Below the pieces are notes generated by a model, which worked only from the letters and a program-made list of their open reading frames with translations, ran no database searches and was not told the DNA's origin. The translations under genes were made by a program, and so were the position numbers. Shown piece by piece: positions 27,218 through 35,105 of a stretch of 64,000 nt of DNA; the first letter of the stretch is position 1, and each line of letters starts with the position of its first letter. The stretch comes from Shewanella intestini (GTDB taxonomy: Bacteria > Pseudomonadota > Gammaproteobacteria > Enterobacterales > Shewanellaceae), in NCBI RefSeq assembly GCF_018221465.1, contig NZ_JAAIKR010000003.1, positions 124,001 through 188,000 on the forward strand, given 5' to 3'.

Positions 27218-27889
27218 ATGATGAATTTGTTATTGTTTAAATCCTTTCCCAAACCGGTGTTTAATACATTGGTGAGTGTTGGCATGTTAGTCATCATTGT
27301 ATTGGTGTTACAAATGAAGCGTAACCCTAATAACGCACCAGAAACATTGATGATGCGTGAGGTGGATATTGCACCATTAACCATACCGCCGCCTCCGCCA
27401 CCGTCAACGCAACCATCGCCAACACAAAATAATACCCCGCAGTTAGTACTTGCTACCAATAGCAGTGGTGCAAGTTTAAAGGTGAGCACGATGGATGTGC
27501 CTTTGCCGATGATTATCGCACCGCAAATATCAGACCCAAATCAATCAAATTTACAGGTTGAATTTAACGCGCCTACAACCGATACCATTGCAGAAATTCA
27601 AACATTTGGCCTTGAACAACTCGATCAATATCCGCGGTTATTAACTCAAATCACCGCGCGTTTACCCAGTGAGATAGCCGCAAAAAAGATTAAAAAATTA
27701 AAAATAACCTTACACATTATCATTCATGAAAATGGCCGTGTTGAATTAAAAGGTACTAAAGATTTGCCTTACCCTCAATTAGTTAGCGTGGCTGAAAAGA
27801 TTGTACGCCAAGCCCGTTTTACTTCACCGACACGCCATGGTGAAAAAGTGAAAGCGGAGTTTTATTGGCCGGTTAATGTAAAAGCATAA
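27218..27889 (+). CDS. tonB: TonB protein
   Basis: 223 aa. One N-terminal membrane anchor (about residues 13-33, 'VFNTLVSVGMLVIIVLVLQM'), a short proline segment 'TIPPPPPPSTQPSP', and a C-terminal TonB-like domain of about 85 residues ('RLLTQITARLP...ITLHIIIHENGRVELKG..DLPYPQLVSVAEKIVRQARF'). The proline spacer is much shorter than that of E. coli TonB, as in TonB2-type proteins. It probably serves the two receptors of this locus first, but this is inferred from position. Confidence 0.9.
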   Translation: MMNLLLFKSFPKPVFNTLVSVGMLVIIVLVLQMKRNPNNAPETLMMREVDIAPLTIPPPPPPSTQPSPTQNNTPQLVLATNSSGASLKVSTMDVPLPMIIAPQISDPNQSNLQVEFNAPTTDTIAEIQTFGLEQLDQYPRLLTQITARLPSEIAAKKIKKLKITLHIIIHENGRVELKGTKDLPYPQLVSVAEKIVRQARFTSPTRHGEKVKAEFYWPVNVKA

Positions 27890-27901
27890 GAAGATAACTG
27901 C

Positions 27902-29263
27902 ATGAAATTAAACTTACCGTATAAAAAATTGACCACGCTATTATTGTCAGCGTGCTTGTATTCACCTGTTATGTTGTCGGCACAGCCTGTGTCAATTGCC
28001 TCGTTTGAAGTGCCGAAATTTGCCACTATGCCGGTGAGCCGATACGAGCCAACATTAAATAATGCTGCACACCAAACCTTAAAGCAGGTGCAAGACTTAC
28101 TGAACAAGCAACAATATCAAGCTGCGATTACTGAGTTAACCTTAGGGCTTAAGAGTAATAATAGTGCCGCGTTATGGTACACCTTAGCGTCGGTACAGTT
28201 GCAGCAACGCCAAACCGATAAGGCCAAAATGGCATTAGAAAAAGCCCTTGATGTGCACGCAAATTTTACCCGTGCTCAAATTGTGTTAGCAGGTATTTAC
28301 ACTCAAGAGGGCCGTTATAATAAAGCAAGGCCGCTTATCCAAGCGGCAATTCGTCATGAGTCCACCGCAGGCTTATACAGTATGTTGGCTTATGGATATA
28401 TACAGCAGCAACAATACATACCGGCAAAAGCCGCGTACCAACAAGCATTGTTACTTGATGGTAATAACAGCACTTACCTTAAAGGTTTGCTACAAGTCAC
28501 CATGGCGCTAAATGAATTAACCGCAGCGCAAAATATCTTAACCTCGTTAATTGAACAATATGGCATGGACAGTCAGTTGTTGTTAATTAGGGCAAATTTA
28601 GCTCAGCGACAAGGCAATGATAACAGCGCGATAAATAGCTTACGTTTAGCGTTAACCCAAGATAAAGTGGCCAATGCTGGTGAGATAAAATGGCAATTGT
28701 CGCAGCTATATTTAAAAAATGACATGTTCAGCAATGCCGTGCCACTGCTTGATGAAATCATGGCGCATCAGACATTACCTGAGGCGAAGCAATTGGTGTC
28801 CGTTCTTAATTATTTGCTAGAGAAAGATCAATCCAAGCAAGTTGTGAGTTTGGTGAATAATCTGAATAAGCGTACTCAAGTGTCCTCTAAGCTAAAAAGT
28901 CAGTTGCTGGTGGTCAGTGGCAAGGCATTCGTTAATCAAGGGCGTCACCAACAAGCGAGTAAGGCTTTTACTCAAGCGGTTCATTTAGATAGCTTAAACG
29001 GTGAGGCGTTAATTGAGCAGGCGTTACTTCTGCAAACCACTCATCAACAACAAGCACAAATATTATTATCACGCGCGGCTGATATTAGCGGTTTTGAGGT
29101 AAGGGCGCTGACGCTACAGGCGCAAATGTTATTAGATACCCAAGCGTACCAACGCGCGCTACTACTGTTACAACGCGCTTATAAAATCGCGCCAATGACA
29201 CCGGGATTATCTGCCAATATTGCCAGCGTGAGCCGCTTAGCAACGTTAAACCATCACCAGTAA
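27902..29263 (+). CDS. TPR-repeat periplasmic protein at end of TonB operon
   Basis: 453 aa. The signal peptide ends about 'VMLSAQP'. A series of tetratricopeptide-like repeats spans roughly residues 55-450 (for example 'AALWYTLASVQLQQRQTDKAKMALEKALDVH', 'AAYQQALLLDGNNSTYLKGLLQV'). TPR proteins regularly close DUF3450-TtpC-ExbB-ExbD-TonB operons, where they are thought to support energy transduction. It follows tonB by 12 bp, and a hairpin terminator follows it. Confidence 0.85.
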   Translation: MKLNLPYKKLTTLLLSACLYSPVMLSAQPVSIASFEVPKFATMPVSRYEPTLNNAAHQTLKQVQDLLNKQQYQAAITELTLGLKSNNSAALWYTLASVQLQQRQTDKAKMALEKALDVHANFTRAQIVLAGIYTQEGRYNKARPLIQAAIRHESTAGLYSMLAYGYIQQQQYIPAKAAYQQALLLDGNNSTYLKGLLQVTMALNELTAAQNILTSLIEQYGMDSQLLLIRANLAQRQGNDNSAINSLRLALTQDKVANAGEIKWQLSQLYLKNDMFSNAVPLLDEIMAHQTLPEAKQLVSVLNYLLEKDQSKQVVSLVNNLNKRTQVSSKLKSQLLVVSGKAFVNQGRHQQASKAFTQAVHLDSLNGEALIEQALLLQTTHQQQAQILLSRAADISGFEVRALTLQAQMLLDTQAYQRALLLLQRAYKIAPMTPGLSANIASVSRLATLNHHQ

Positions 29264-29276
29264 ATTGAACGGTATA

Positions 29277-29310
29277 AAAAAGCCCAGTCACGTATTAGTG
29301 ACTGGGCTTG
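29277..29310. terminator. Bidirectional terminator between TPR and PepSY genes
   Basis: A perfect 11-bp stem AGCCCAGTCAC / GTGACTGGGCT with a GTATTA loop. The T-run is better on the minus strand (six T's), so it is strongest for the PepSY gene. Confidence 0.85.
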
Positions 29311-29339
29311 TTAGTTTACGATAGATTATTTTCGATTAA

Positions 29340-29957
29340 TTATTGCGCGGTAAATAAAAAATATATCGGGATGATAAACCCTAAGCTCATTAAGATAATG
29401 GGCTTAGGTTGCTTAAGCCCATGTTTTCCTTTGACCATAAATAGCGCGGATAATGCTAGAAATATCAACATTGCGGCAAATAAATCAGAAAAATACACCC
29501 ATGCGTTACGGGTTTCATTTAAGTGAAGCTTATTGAGCGCCTGCAACAATACGCGGGGCTCAACGTGTAAATAGCTCACCTGATGTGCCCGTCTGTTCCA
29601 AGACAGAGTTGAACCGCCCTCGAGAAAGACATCAAATTGATGTTTATTCTGCCAAAAGGTTGATTTGACCTCTTGGGTTAACTGATGGCGTTGTAACATT
29701 AATTGGGCAATGGCAGCGTCAGATAAATCCGTCCAACTATTGTCGTCCACTTCCAAGTTGACTTGGGTCATGGCGTAGTTAGGGTTCCAATCGGCCACAT
29801 GGTTGACCGCAATGCCTGAAATGGCAAATATCAGCGTAAAACCGATACAGAAATAACCCACATCACGGTGTAAGTTACGGTTAAGCCGATACCAGTTAAC
29901 CTGCTTTAATTGACTCAGTTGATTAATAAATCTGATTTTGGTTAACCAGTTAGTCAA
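29340..29957 (-). CDS. PepSY-associated transmembrane protein
   Basis: 205 aa. 'WYRLNRNLHRDVGYFCIGFTLIFAISGIAVNHVADWNPNY' (about 22-61) is the typical PepSY_TM start (helix with HRD...GYF and N-H), and the C-terminus has two more helices ('VYFSDLFAAMLIFLALSALFMV', 'PIILMSLGFIIPIYFLF'). Related proteins are linked to metal or heme uptake and to flavin-based reductases. It is the second gene of a pair overlapping the DUF4920 gene by 8 bp. Function unproven. Confidence 0.8.
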   Translation of the reverse strand: MTNWLTKIRFINQLSQLKQVNWYRLNRNLHRDVGYFCIGFTLIFAISGIAVNHVADWNPNYAMTQVNLEVDDNSWTDLSDAAIAQLMLQRHQLTQEVKSTFWQNKHQFDVFLEGGSTLSWNRRAHQVSYLHVEPRVLLQALNKLHLNETRNAWVYFSDLFAAMLIFLALSALFMVKGKHGLKQPKPIILMSLGFIIPIYFLFTAQ

Positions 29958-30420
29958 GAATACTTACCCCAGTTGGCACTAATTGATACATGGTCATCGG
30001 CTCTGTTACGCTGGCAGGGTCAAAACTTTCCCCTTCTTCTTTGGCGTAATAGGCTTTAATTTCACGAGTGCGTTCAAGGTTAAATTTTAGTGCCTGCAAT
30101 GTTCCCGTTGCTATCGCTTCGCGGCCTTTGGCACTGACTGGAAATACCATTACGCCATCTTTGACTTTAATTCTAAGCGTTTCAAAGCGTTTGTCAGAAG
30201 CAATGTTCATCCAGCAACCACGCTTAGTACAGACCTTAACAATGGTGCCTTTAATGGTGATAGGTTTATCAACATATTGCTGTGGTGAAGCCATAATGGT
30301 TGAAACCGGTGTGAGTAACTCAGGTTGAACCTGTGTACCAAAATTCAATTCTTTTGCGTGAGCGCAGTTAAATACAGAGCTTAACAACAGCGCGCCGAGC
30401 ATGGCGGTTTTATAAGTCAC
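29950..30420 (-). CDS. DUF4920 periplasmic OB-fold protein
   Basis: 156 aa. The signal ends 'NCAHA-KEL'. The core 'GTIVKVCTKRGCWMNIASDKRFETLRIKVKDG..VFP.SAKGREAIATGTL' is typical of DUF4920, with a conserved CxxxGCW motif that may bind metal. It is first in the unit with the PepSY_TM gene. No precise function is known. Confidence 0.82.
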   Translation of the reverse strand: MTYKTAMLGALLLSSVFNCAHAKELNFGTQVQPELLTPVSTIMASPQQYVDKPITIKGTIVKVCTKRGCWMNIASDKRFETLRIKVKDGVMVFPVSAKGREAIATGTLQALKFNLERTREIKAYYAKEEGESFDPASVTEPMTMYQLVPTGVSILD

Positions 30421-30522
30421 ATCTAATCCTTAAAGTGAGTTTTTTGAGTATGATAACGGGTTGGTTTTATGCGTGGATCATACTGTATTTACCGTACCGT
30501 TATCGTGAAGTAACACACGTTA

Positions 30523-30690
30523 ATGATAACGGGATTAATTATCATTTACACTGAGTGGCTAAATCTTTACATTCTAAAGATTCAGCAACGAAACTCAGGT
30601 ATGACGCCTATGGAGATAAAACTCAACGATATCAACATCAATAGCCGCAATGCATTGATTGACGTGATAAACGACTTAAATGCAGACTAA
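30523..30690 (+). CDS. Possible small ORF (55 aa)
   Basis: An open frame from ATG 30523 with an internal ATG at 30601 that would give 29 aa ('...MEIKLNDININSRNALIDVINDLNAD'). The last 4 bp overlap the end of rsuA on the other strand. No clear ribosome binding site and no recognised family. It may be chance or a remnant. Confidence 0.2.
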   Translation: MITGLIIIYTEWLNLYILKIQQRNSGMTPMEIKLNDININSRNALIDVINDLNAD

Positions 30691-31388
30691 TTCGGACTTG
30701 GCTGGGCTAAGGCGTGAATTTCACTATGGGTTAACTCACGCCACTGAGCGACGTCGACATCTAATTGCAAACTACCAATAGCCACACGGTGCAAACCATT
30801 AACCCGATTTCCCACGGCAGCAAACATGCGTTTAACTTGATGGTATTTACCTTCAGTGATGGTGAATAACACCTGTTTTGGGGTGAGCACTTCCACTGTT
30901 GCTGGACGGGTTAACTGCGACTCGTTTTGAAGTTGTACACCATGTGTCAATTTCAAGATAGCATCTTCAGTGATGGGGCTGCGTAAGCTGACGTGATAGG
31001 TTTTATTGCAATGGCGTAGCGGGCGAATAATGTCAAAAGACCATCTACCATCGTCAGTTAGCAGTAATAACCCACTGGTGTCAGCATCTAAGCGTCCGAC
31101 AATATGTAAGTCGTCACGTTGGGGCACGTCAATCAGCCTTAATACGCTTGGGTATCGACCATCAACATTGGAACTTAGGGTATCAAGTGGTTTATGCAAC
31201 ATAAAATAGCGTGACGGACGGGCGGTAAGTCGGCCTTGTTGGTACATTACGGTGTTGTTTTCATGTACTTGAAACGCGGGATCTGTAATGACTTGTTTAT
31301 TCACGCTGAGTTGACCTTGGCTGATGACATCGCGCGCGTTGGTTCGACTTAACGAGGTACTTTTACAAACAAATTTATCTAAACGCAT
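30687..31388 (-). CDS. rsuA: 16S rRNA pseudouridine(516) synthase RsuA
   Basis: 233 aa. N-terminal S4 RNA-binding domain ('RLDKFVCKSTSLSRTNARDVISQGQLSVN', 1-60), then the RsuA/RluB catalytic domain with D101 in 'IVGRLDADTSGLLLLTDDG', and the 'ITEGKYHQVKRMFAAVGN.V..L.R' motif. It converts U516 of 16S rRNA to pseudouridine. The start at 31388 gives a complete S4 domain. Confidence 0.93.
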   Translation of the reverse strand: MRLDKFVCKSTSLSRTNARDVISQGQLSVNKQVITDPAFQVHENNTVMYQQGRLTARPSRYFMLHKPLDTLSSNVDGRYPSVLRLIDVPQRDDLHIVGRLDADTSGLLLLTDDGRWSFDIIRPLRHCNKTYHVSLRSPITEDAILKLTHGVQLQNESQLTRPATVEVLTPKQVLFTITEGKYHQVKRMFAAVGNRVNGLHRVAIGSLQLDVDVAQWRELTHSEIHALAQPSPN

Positions 31389-31551
31389 TGTGAAATAATC
31401 AATGGCTAAAGGGCTTGCGTAGTGTAATTGAAACTGAAACTGTTTTCAGCGTGAGCTTACTATTATGACGCGGTTGTGTTGTTAATAGAGGTCTTTTTTG
31501 GATAACAGATAGGCGATTAAGGCAATAACACTGAGGTGTTAAATAACAGAC

Positions 31552-31691
31552 AAAAAAAAGGCAACCTAATAAAGTTGCCGAAAGTATGTTTGCGAGATAA
31601 AGGGGATGAAGCTTTATCACTTTAGGGATGATGAAAATAGCGAGTGAGTCTGGGGAAACTCTTAATTCCAATATTGAAATTAGCTTGCTTA
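31552..31691 (-). ncRNA. Candidate sigmaE-dependent sRNA, copy 4
   Basis: About 140 nt, minus strand. -35 GAACTA (31723-31718), N16, -10 TCTTA (31701-31697), the same TCTTATTTAATAAG block as copies 1-3. The terminator is GGCAAC-loop-GTTGCC plus eight T's (31579-31552). It contains 'TTTTCATCATCCC', the shared core, but the rest differs, so the core and promoter are the conserved parts. No ORF. Confidence 0.55.
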
Positions 31692-31808
31692 TTAAATAAG
31701 ACTAAGCGGTTGCTAAATAGTTCCCAATAAAGTGAAATTTATTTGTTTTATTTTTTGAGTTGATTGAAATGTGCTGATTGAACTCGGTAAATTGAATTTT
31801 TCAGGCAT

Positions 31809-31913
31809 AAAAAAAGGCAACCACAAAGAGGTTGCCTATTGATCTACTTTTAGATCAAGGGGACTGCGCTAGAAGTCCCAGGGAGATGAAGAACAAAGTG
31901 ATGAACAATGTTA
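31809..31913 (-). ncRNA. Candidate sigmaE-dependent sRNA, copy 5
   Basis: About 105 nt, minus strand. The promoter is the best of the set: GGAACTT (31945-31940 core), N16, TCTAA (31923-31919), close to the sigmaE consensus. Two hairpins (GGGACT..AGTCCC and GATCTAAAAGTAGATC) follow the core 'TTGTTCTTCATCTCCC'. The terminator is AGGCAACC / GGTTGCCT plus seven T's (31837-31809). Confidence 0.62.
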
Positions 31914-32086
31914 ATAGATTAGAGCGGCCAATCATTGGAAAGTTCCAATAACGATAGAAAAGTTTTAATTTATTTTTGAATAAATCATTAAACGATTAAA
32001 TATCAGTATTTTACTAAAGATCCTTTGGAGCGTTTTTATTATTGGCGGCTAGATTAATGTTAATAGCAGCTAACGTAGTCAGCTTT

Positions 32087-32572
32087 TTACCCTAGTAAGG
32101 CTTGTATTTGCTCTCTGAGCGCTTCAGGTTTAGTGGTTGAGGCGTAACGCTGCATCACTTTACCTTGTTTGTTGACTAAGAACTTGGTGAAGTTCCATTT
32201 AATGGCTTCGCTACCTAATAGACCTTTGGCTGACTTTTTCAAATAGGCATACAAGGGATCGGTATTGGGACCATTCACTTCAATTTTACTTAATAGCGGA
32301 AATGTCACGCCAAAATTGAGCTCACAAAACTCGCTGATTTCCGATTCGCTACCTTGTTCTTGAGCACCAAACTGGTTACATGGAAACCCTAAAATCACCA
32401 ATCCTTGCTGTTTAAACTCTTGATACAGTTCTTCTAATGCTTTGTATTGCGGTGTGAAACCACATTTACTTGCCGTATTGACGATAAGTAATACTTTATT
32501 TTCAAATTGTGCCATTGGCAGTGATTCACCGCGAATATCGGTAACCGAAAATTGATAGATTTCGTTGCTCAT
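32087..32572 (-). CDS. btuE: Glutathione peroxidase (BtuE-type)
   Basis: 161 aa from ATG 32572, chosen because AAAGGAGAA lies just before it; upstream in-frame sequence is not conserved. The thiol peroxidase tetrad is visible: C37 ('NTASKCGFTPQY'), Q67 ('GFPCNQFGAQEQG'), W126-N127 ('IKWNFTKFLV'). C37 is a cysteine rather than selenocysteine, so thioredoxin is the likely reductant. It reduces lipid and organic hydroperoxides in the cytoplasm or periplasmic side. A palindromic operator-like site lies about 40 bp upstream. Confidence 0.92.
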   Translation of the reverse strand: MSNEIYQFSVTDIRGESLPMAQFENKVLLIVNTASKCGFTPQYKALEELYQEFKQQGLVILGFPCNQFGAQEQGSESEISEFCELNFGVTFPLLSKIEVNGPNTDPLYAYLKKSAKGLLGSEAIKWNFTKFLVNKQGKVMQRYASTTKPEALREQIQALLG

Positions 32573-32612
32573 ATGATTCTCCTTTAAGTAATGATGCAAA
32601 TATAACCGCAAA

Positions 32613-32632
32613 TTAAATTGTGCACAATCTAA
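32613..32632. promoter_or_regulatory. Palindromic operator-like site upstream of glutathione peroxidase
   Basis: TTAAATTGTGCACAATCTAA: a perfect 12-bp core palindrome ATTGTGCACAAT extended to 19 of 20 symmetric bases. MarR-family peroxide sensors such as OhrR bind similar AT-rich palindromes, which would fit the target gene. The regulator is not identified here. Confidence 0.5.
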
Positions 32633-32783
32633 TTTGTCATTTTTTTGAATGTTTTTGCTAATAAGTTGTGATGAAGTGGTTGAGTTTTGGTGGGGTATTG
32701 ATATGGGTGTGAGCATTTAAGGCGACTTTAACGAAGCAACCAATATAATTATCAGCAACTTTTACTAAATTAATAAATAACTT

Positions 32784-33326
32784 ATGAAAAAATCGAGTTT
32801 AATTGCAATCGGGCTCTCTATTGGGCTTTTTAATGTGTCTGCTCAAGCTGGTGAAGTTGATCTTGGCTTAAGTGAGCATATGTTCTCTGTTAATTTATCT
32901 AATAATTTGAGTAAGCATGCCAATGTTGATTTAGGGTATGCCTATAACGAAGAAAAAGGTCATGTGATTGCATTTGCAGCCCACATGACCCATCAAAATG
33001 GTCCGCATCAATTTGCTGTCGGTCCTAAGTTTATCCGCTTATGGGGTGATGAATCACCTAATGGCAGTGTGGTTGCTGTTGGTGGTGAATATTCATTATA
33101 TGTGAACAATAACTTGTCTGTTCATGCTTCATCTTATTACGCCCCTTCAGTGCTGACTTTTGCAAAAATGGATGGCTATTTTGAATATGAAGCTAAAGCG
33201 CAATATAACCTTAATAGCAACATGGGGTTATATGCTGGCTATCGCCATCAAGAGTTTCGTTTTGAAAGCGCGAGCAAACTAAATTTTGCTGACGGTTTTT
33301 ATATCGGCGGCACACTTAAGTTTTAA
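32784..33326 (+). CDS. YfaZ family outer membrane protein
   Basis: 180 aa. The signal peptide ends 'VSAQA-GEV'. The mature sequence is rich in alternating strands ('FSVNLSNNLSKHANVDLGYAYNEEKGHVIAFAAHM', 'HQFAVGPKFIRLWGD', 'VVAVGGEYSLYV') and ends in an outer membrane signature 'GFYIGGTLKF', matching YfaZ-type small barrels. Its function is not established. Monocistronic. Confidence 0.82.
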   Translation: MKKSSLIAIGLSIGLFNVSAQAGEVDLGLSEHMFSVNLSNNLSKHANVDLGYAYNEEKGHVIAFAAHMTHQNGPHQFAVGPKFIRLWGDESPNGSVVAVGGEYSLYVNNNLSVHASSYYAPSVLTFAKMDGYFEYEAKAQYNLNSNMGLYAGYRHQEFRFESASKLNFADGFYIGGTLKF

Positions 33327-33511
33327 GCAGGTCTTGTTTTTATAAACACGCTGCATTGTTGTCGATTCATCTTCAATGGCAAGTGGCGTGTTGTGTTATT
33401 GCTGCCAATTAACGCGCCATTTGAACGCTAAAACCATTAACACGCAAACGGTCAGATTTAATAGAGCATTGGCTTTATGCCTCAATGTAAATAAAGCGTA
33501 TTTATGGACGG

Positions 33512-33664
33512 TTAATTAACGCCATCATCGTCATACACTAAATGATGGCGGCGTTGTTTATGTTGCCGCCTTAGCTTGCTCTGGTTAATTGTTGATTTTT
33601 TGGTTTGTTCATTTTGCCACGCTTCATCGTCATCAACACGTTTATGCTTTGCCTGTTTTGCCAT
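33512..33664 (-). CDS. Small basic/acidic conserved protein
   Basis: 50 aa from ATG 33664, which has AAGGA 8 bp upstream. Very polar: 'MAKQAKHKRVDDDEAW', a Lys/Arg/His-rich middle and an acidic end 'VYDDDGVN'. No signal or membrane helix. The in-frame extension up to 33790 runs into the patatin gene and is unlikely. Function unknown; nucleic-acid contact is possible from charge only. Confidence 0.55.
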   Translation of the reverse strand: MAKQAKHKRVDDDEAWQNEQTKKSTINQSKLRRQHKQRRHHLVYDDDGVN

Positions 33665-33749
33665 TGGGATAGTCCTTATAAGGGGATCATAATGGTTGTT
33701 AATGGCAATTATTACAGCAATTGATGGCAGATTTATGACAACAAAACGG

Positions 33750-34901
33750 TTAACGAATCGGTGGAGTTTTGGTGCTGATCTCAACGCCAAAAAAGGCGCT
33801 TATTTCATCAATTCGGCTCATGGCATCTTGATAACCTAAGTCGATTAAGGCGTTGGTATAGGCACTTTCAAATAATAAATAAGACACAATACTGGAATCA
33901 GCCTGTTTATTAATACCAATTATTTTTAATAAGCTGCGAATAGCAAAGGGCATTTCTTCATAGTAGCGACTCGCAATGGCACTTAAATCTTCACTGGGCT
34001 TGAACACCAAGGTTTCAATTTTTCGTAGGTTAATTTGTTGTTGTTTTGCTGGTGGAATTAAATCTAAGGTGTTGTTGATGCGCTCAAGGCGTTCTAAGTC
34101 GCTATTTAACGTGTCAGAGAAAATCGTATCGAGTAAGTGGCCTGCAATGGTGGCGGCTTTGGGATGATGACTGGCAGATTGCGCCGCTGCAGTATGCGGG
34201 CTATCTAGGTTGATGACAAAAATCTTATTCGCGCCTAAGTGGATAGGGCTAGATAACGGTGCGATTTGATGTACAGAGCCGTCGCCAAAATACGCGCGAT
34301 TTAAGTGGACAGACGGAAAAACCAATGGAATCGCTGAGCTGGCTAATAAGTGTTCGGTGTGAAGCTGAGTTTGTTTACCGCAACGACGTGCGCGTTGCCA
34401 GTCATCAATGGTTGGTTGTCCTTGAAAAAAGCTATAAGAATGAGAGTTGTTATAACAAGAGGCGTCAACACTTACGGCATTAAGTGCGCCAGTGGCAATG
34501 TTTCTATCAATACGTGCAAAATCAATCAGTTCGTTTAGTAGCTCTCGTAGCGGCTGATTATCAAATAAACTGCCAGCATCTGTGTTAACACGATCAAGCT
34601 GTAACCCTTTGATGGCCATGCTTGAAAGGTGCGATAACACCCCACTAATAGAGGCGCGATATACTTTATTGGTATGAAAATGGCGCCAAACCCAATCGAG
34701 CTTTTTTACCCCAAGATGAAAACAAGAAGCGTGAGTCGCCAATGATGTTGCGTTAATCGCCCCTGCTGAGGTGCCGCAAAGGATATTAAATGGAATATGG
34801 TGATTACGTGGATAAAACTGTACTAGGGCTTTTAACACCCCAATTTGGTAGGCTGCCCGCGCACCACCACCGCCTAATACTAATGCTATTTTATCGCTCA
34901 A
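33750..34901 (-). CDS. Patatin-like phospholipase
   Basis: 383 aa. The patatin oxyanion loop 'LGGGGARAAYQIGVLKAL' (9-26), the nucleophile elbow GTSAG with S45, and the dyad Asp in 'YFGDGSVHQIAPLS' are all present. These enzymes hydrolyse acyl chains of phospholipids or act as lipid esterases. No signal peptide, so cytoplasmic or membrane-peripheral. A C-terminal helical region of about 120 residues follows the catalytic domain. Confidence 0.9.
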   Translation of the reverse strand: MSDKIALVLGGGGARAAYQIGVLKALVQFYPRNHHIPFNILCGTSAGAINATSLATHASCFHLGVKKLDWVWRHFHTNKVYRASISGVLSHLSSMAIKGLQLDRVNTDAGSLFDNQPLRELLNELIDFARIDRNIATGALNAVSVDASCYNNSHSYSFFQGQPTIDDWQRARRCGKQTQLHTEHLLASSAIPLVFPSVHLNRAYFGDGSVHQIAPLSSPIHLGANKIFVINLDSPHTAAAQSASHHPKAATIAGHLLDTIFSDTLNSDLERLERINNTLDLIPPAKQQQINLRKIETLVFKPSEDLSAIASRYYEEMPFAIRSLLKIIGINKQADSSIVSYLLFESAYTNALIDLGYQDAMSRIDEISAFFGVEISTKTPPIR

Positions 34902-35058
34902 GGCTGCTCCTGTTTTAAGCTAGGTTATTCTAATTATGGAATAAAATTGCTGTTAATACAGGTATATTCGTTGTTTTTATAAAATCTTATTTTACTTACG
35001 CTGCACGGTTAAGCGTGGATTAGAACTCTTGGTATTGGTTAACGTGACATAGCAGGCA

Positions 35059-35086
35059 TAAAAAAACGCACAAAATGTGCGTTTTA
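35059..35086 (-). terminator. Terminator after proS
   Basis: Minus strand: AACGCACA-TTT-TGTGCGTT followed by a T-run; flanking A/T tracts also make it usable in the other direction. Confidence 0.85.
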
Positions 35087-35105
35087 AATCGGCTTAATCA
35101 CAAGC

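Noticed and set aside
30522-30548. Fur box upstream of the DUF4920 gene (TGATAA-N9-TTATCA)
   Set aside because: The halves are too far apart for a standard Fur site, and an AT-rich inverted repeat of this size can occur by chance.
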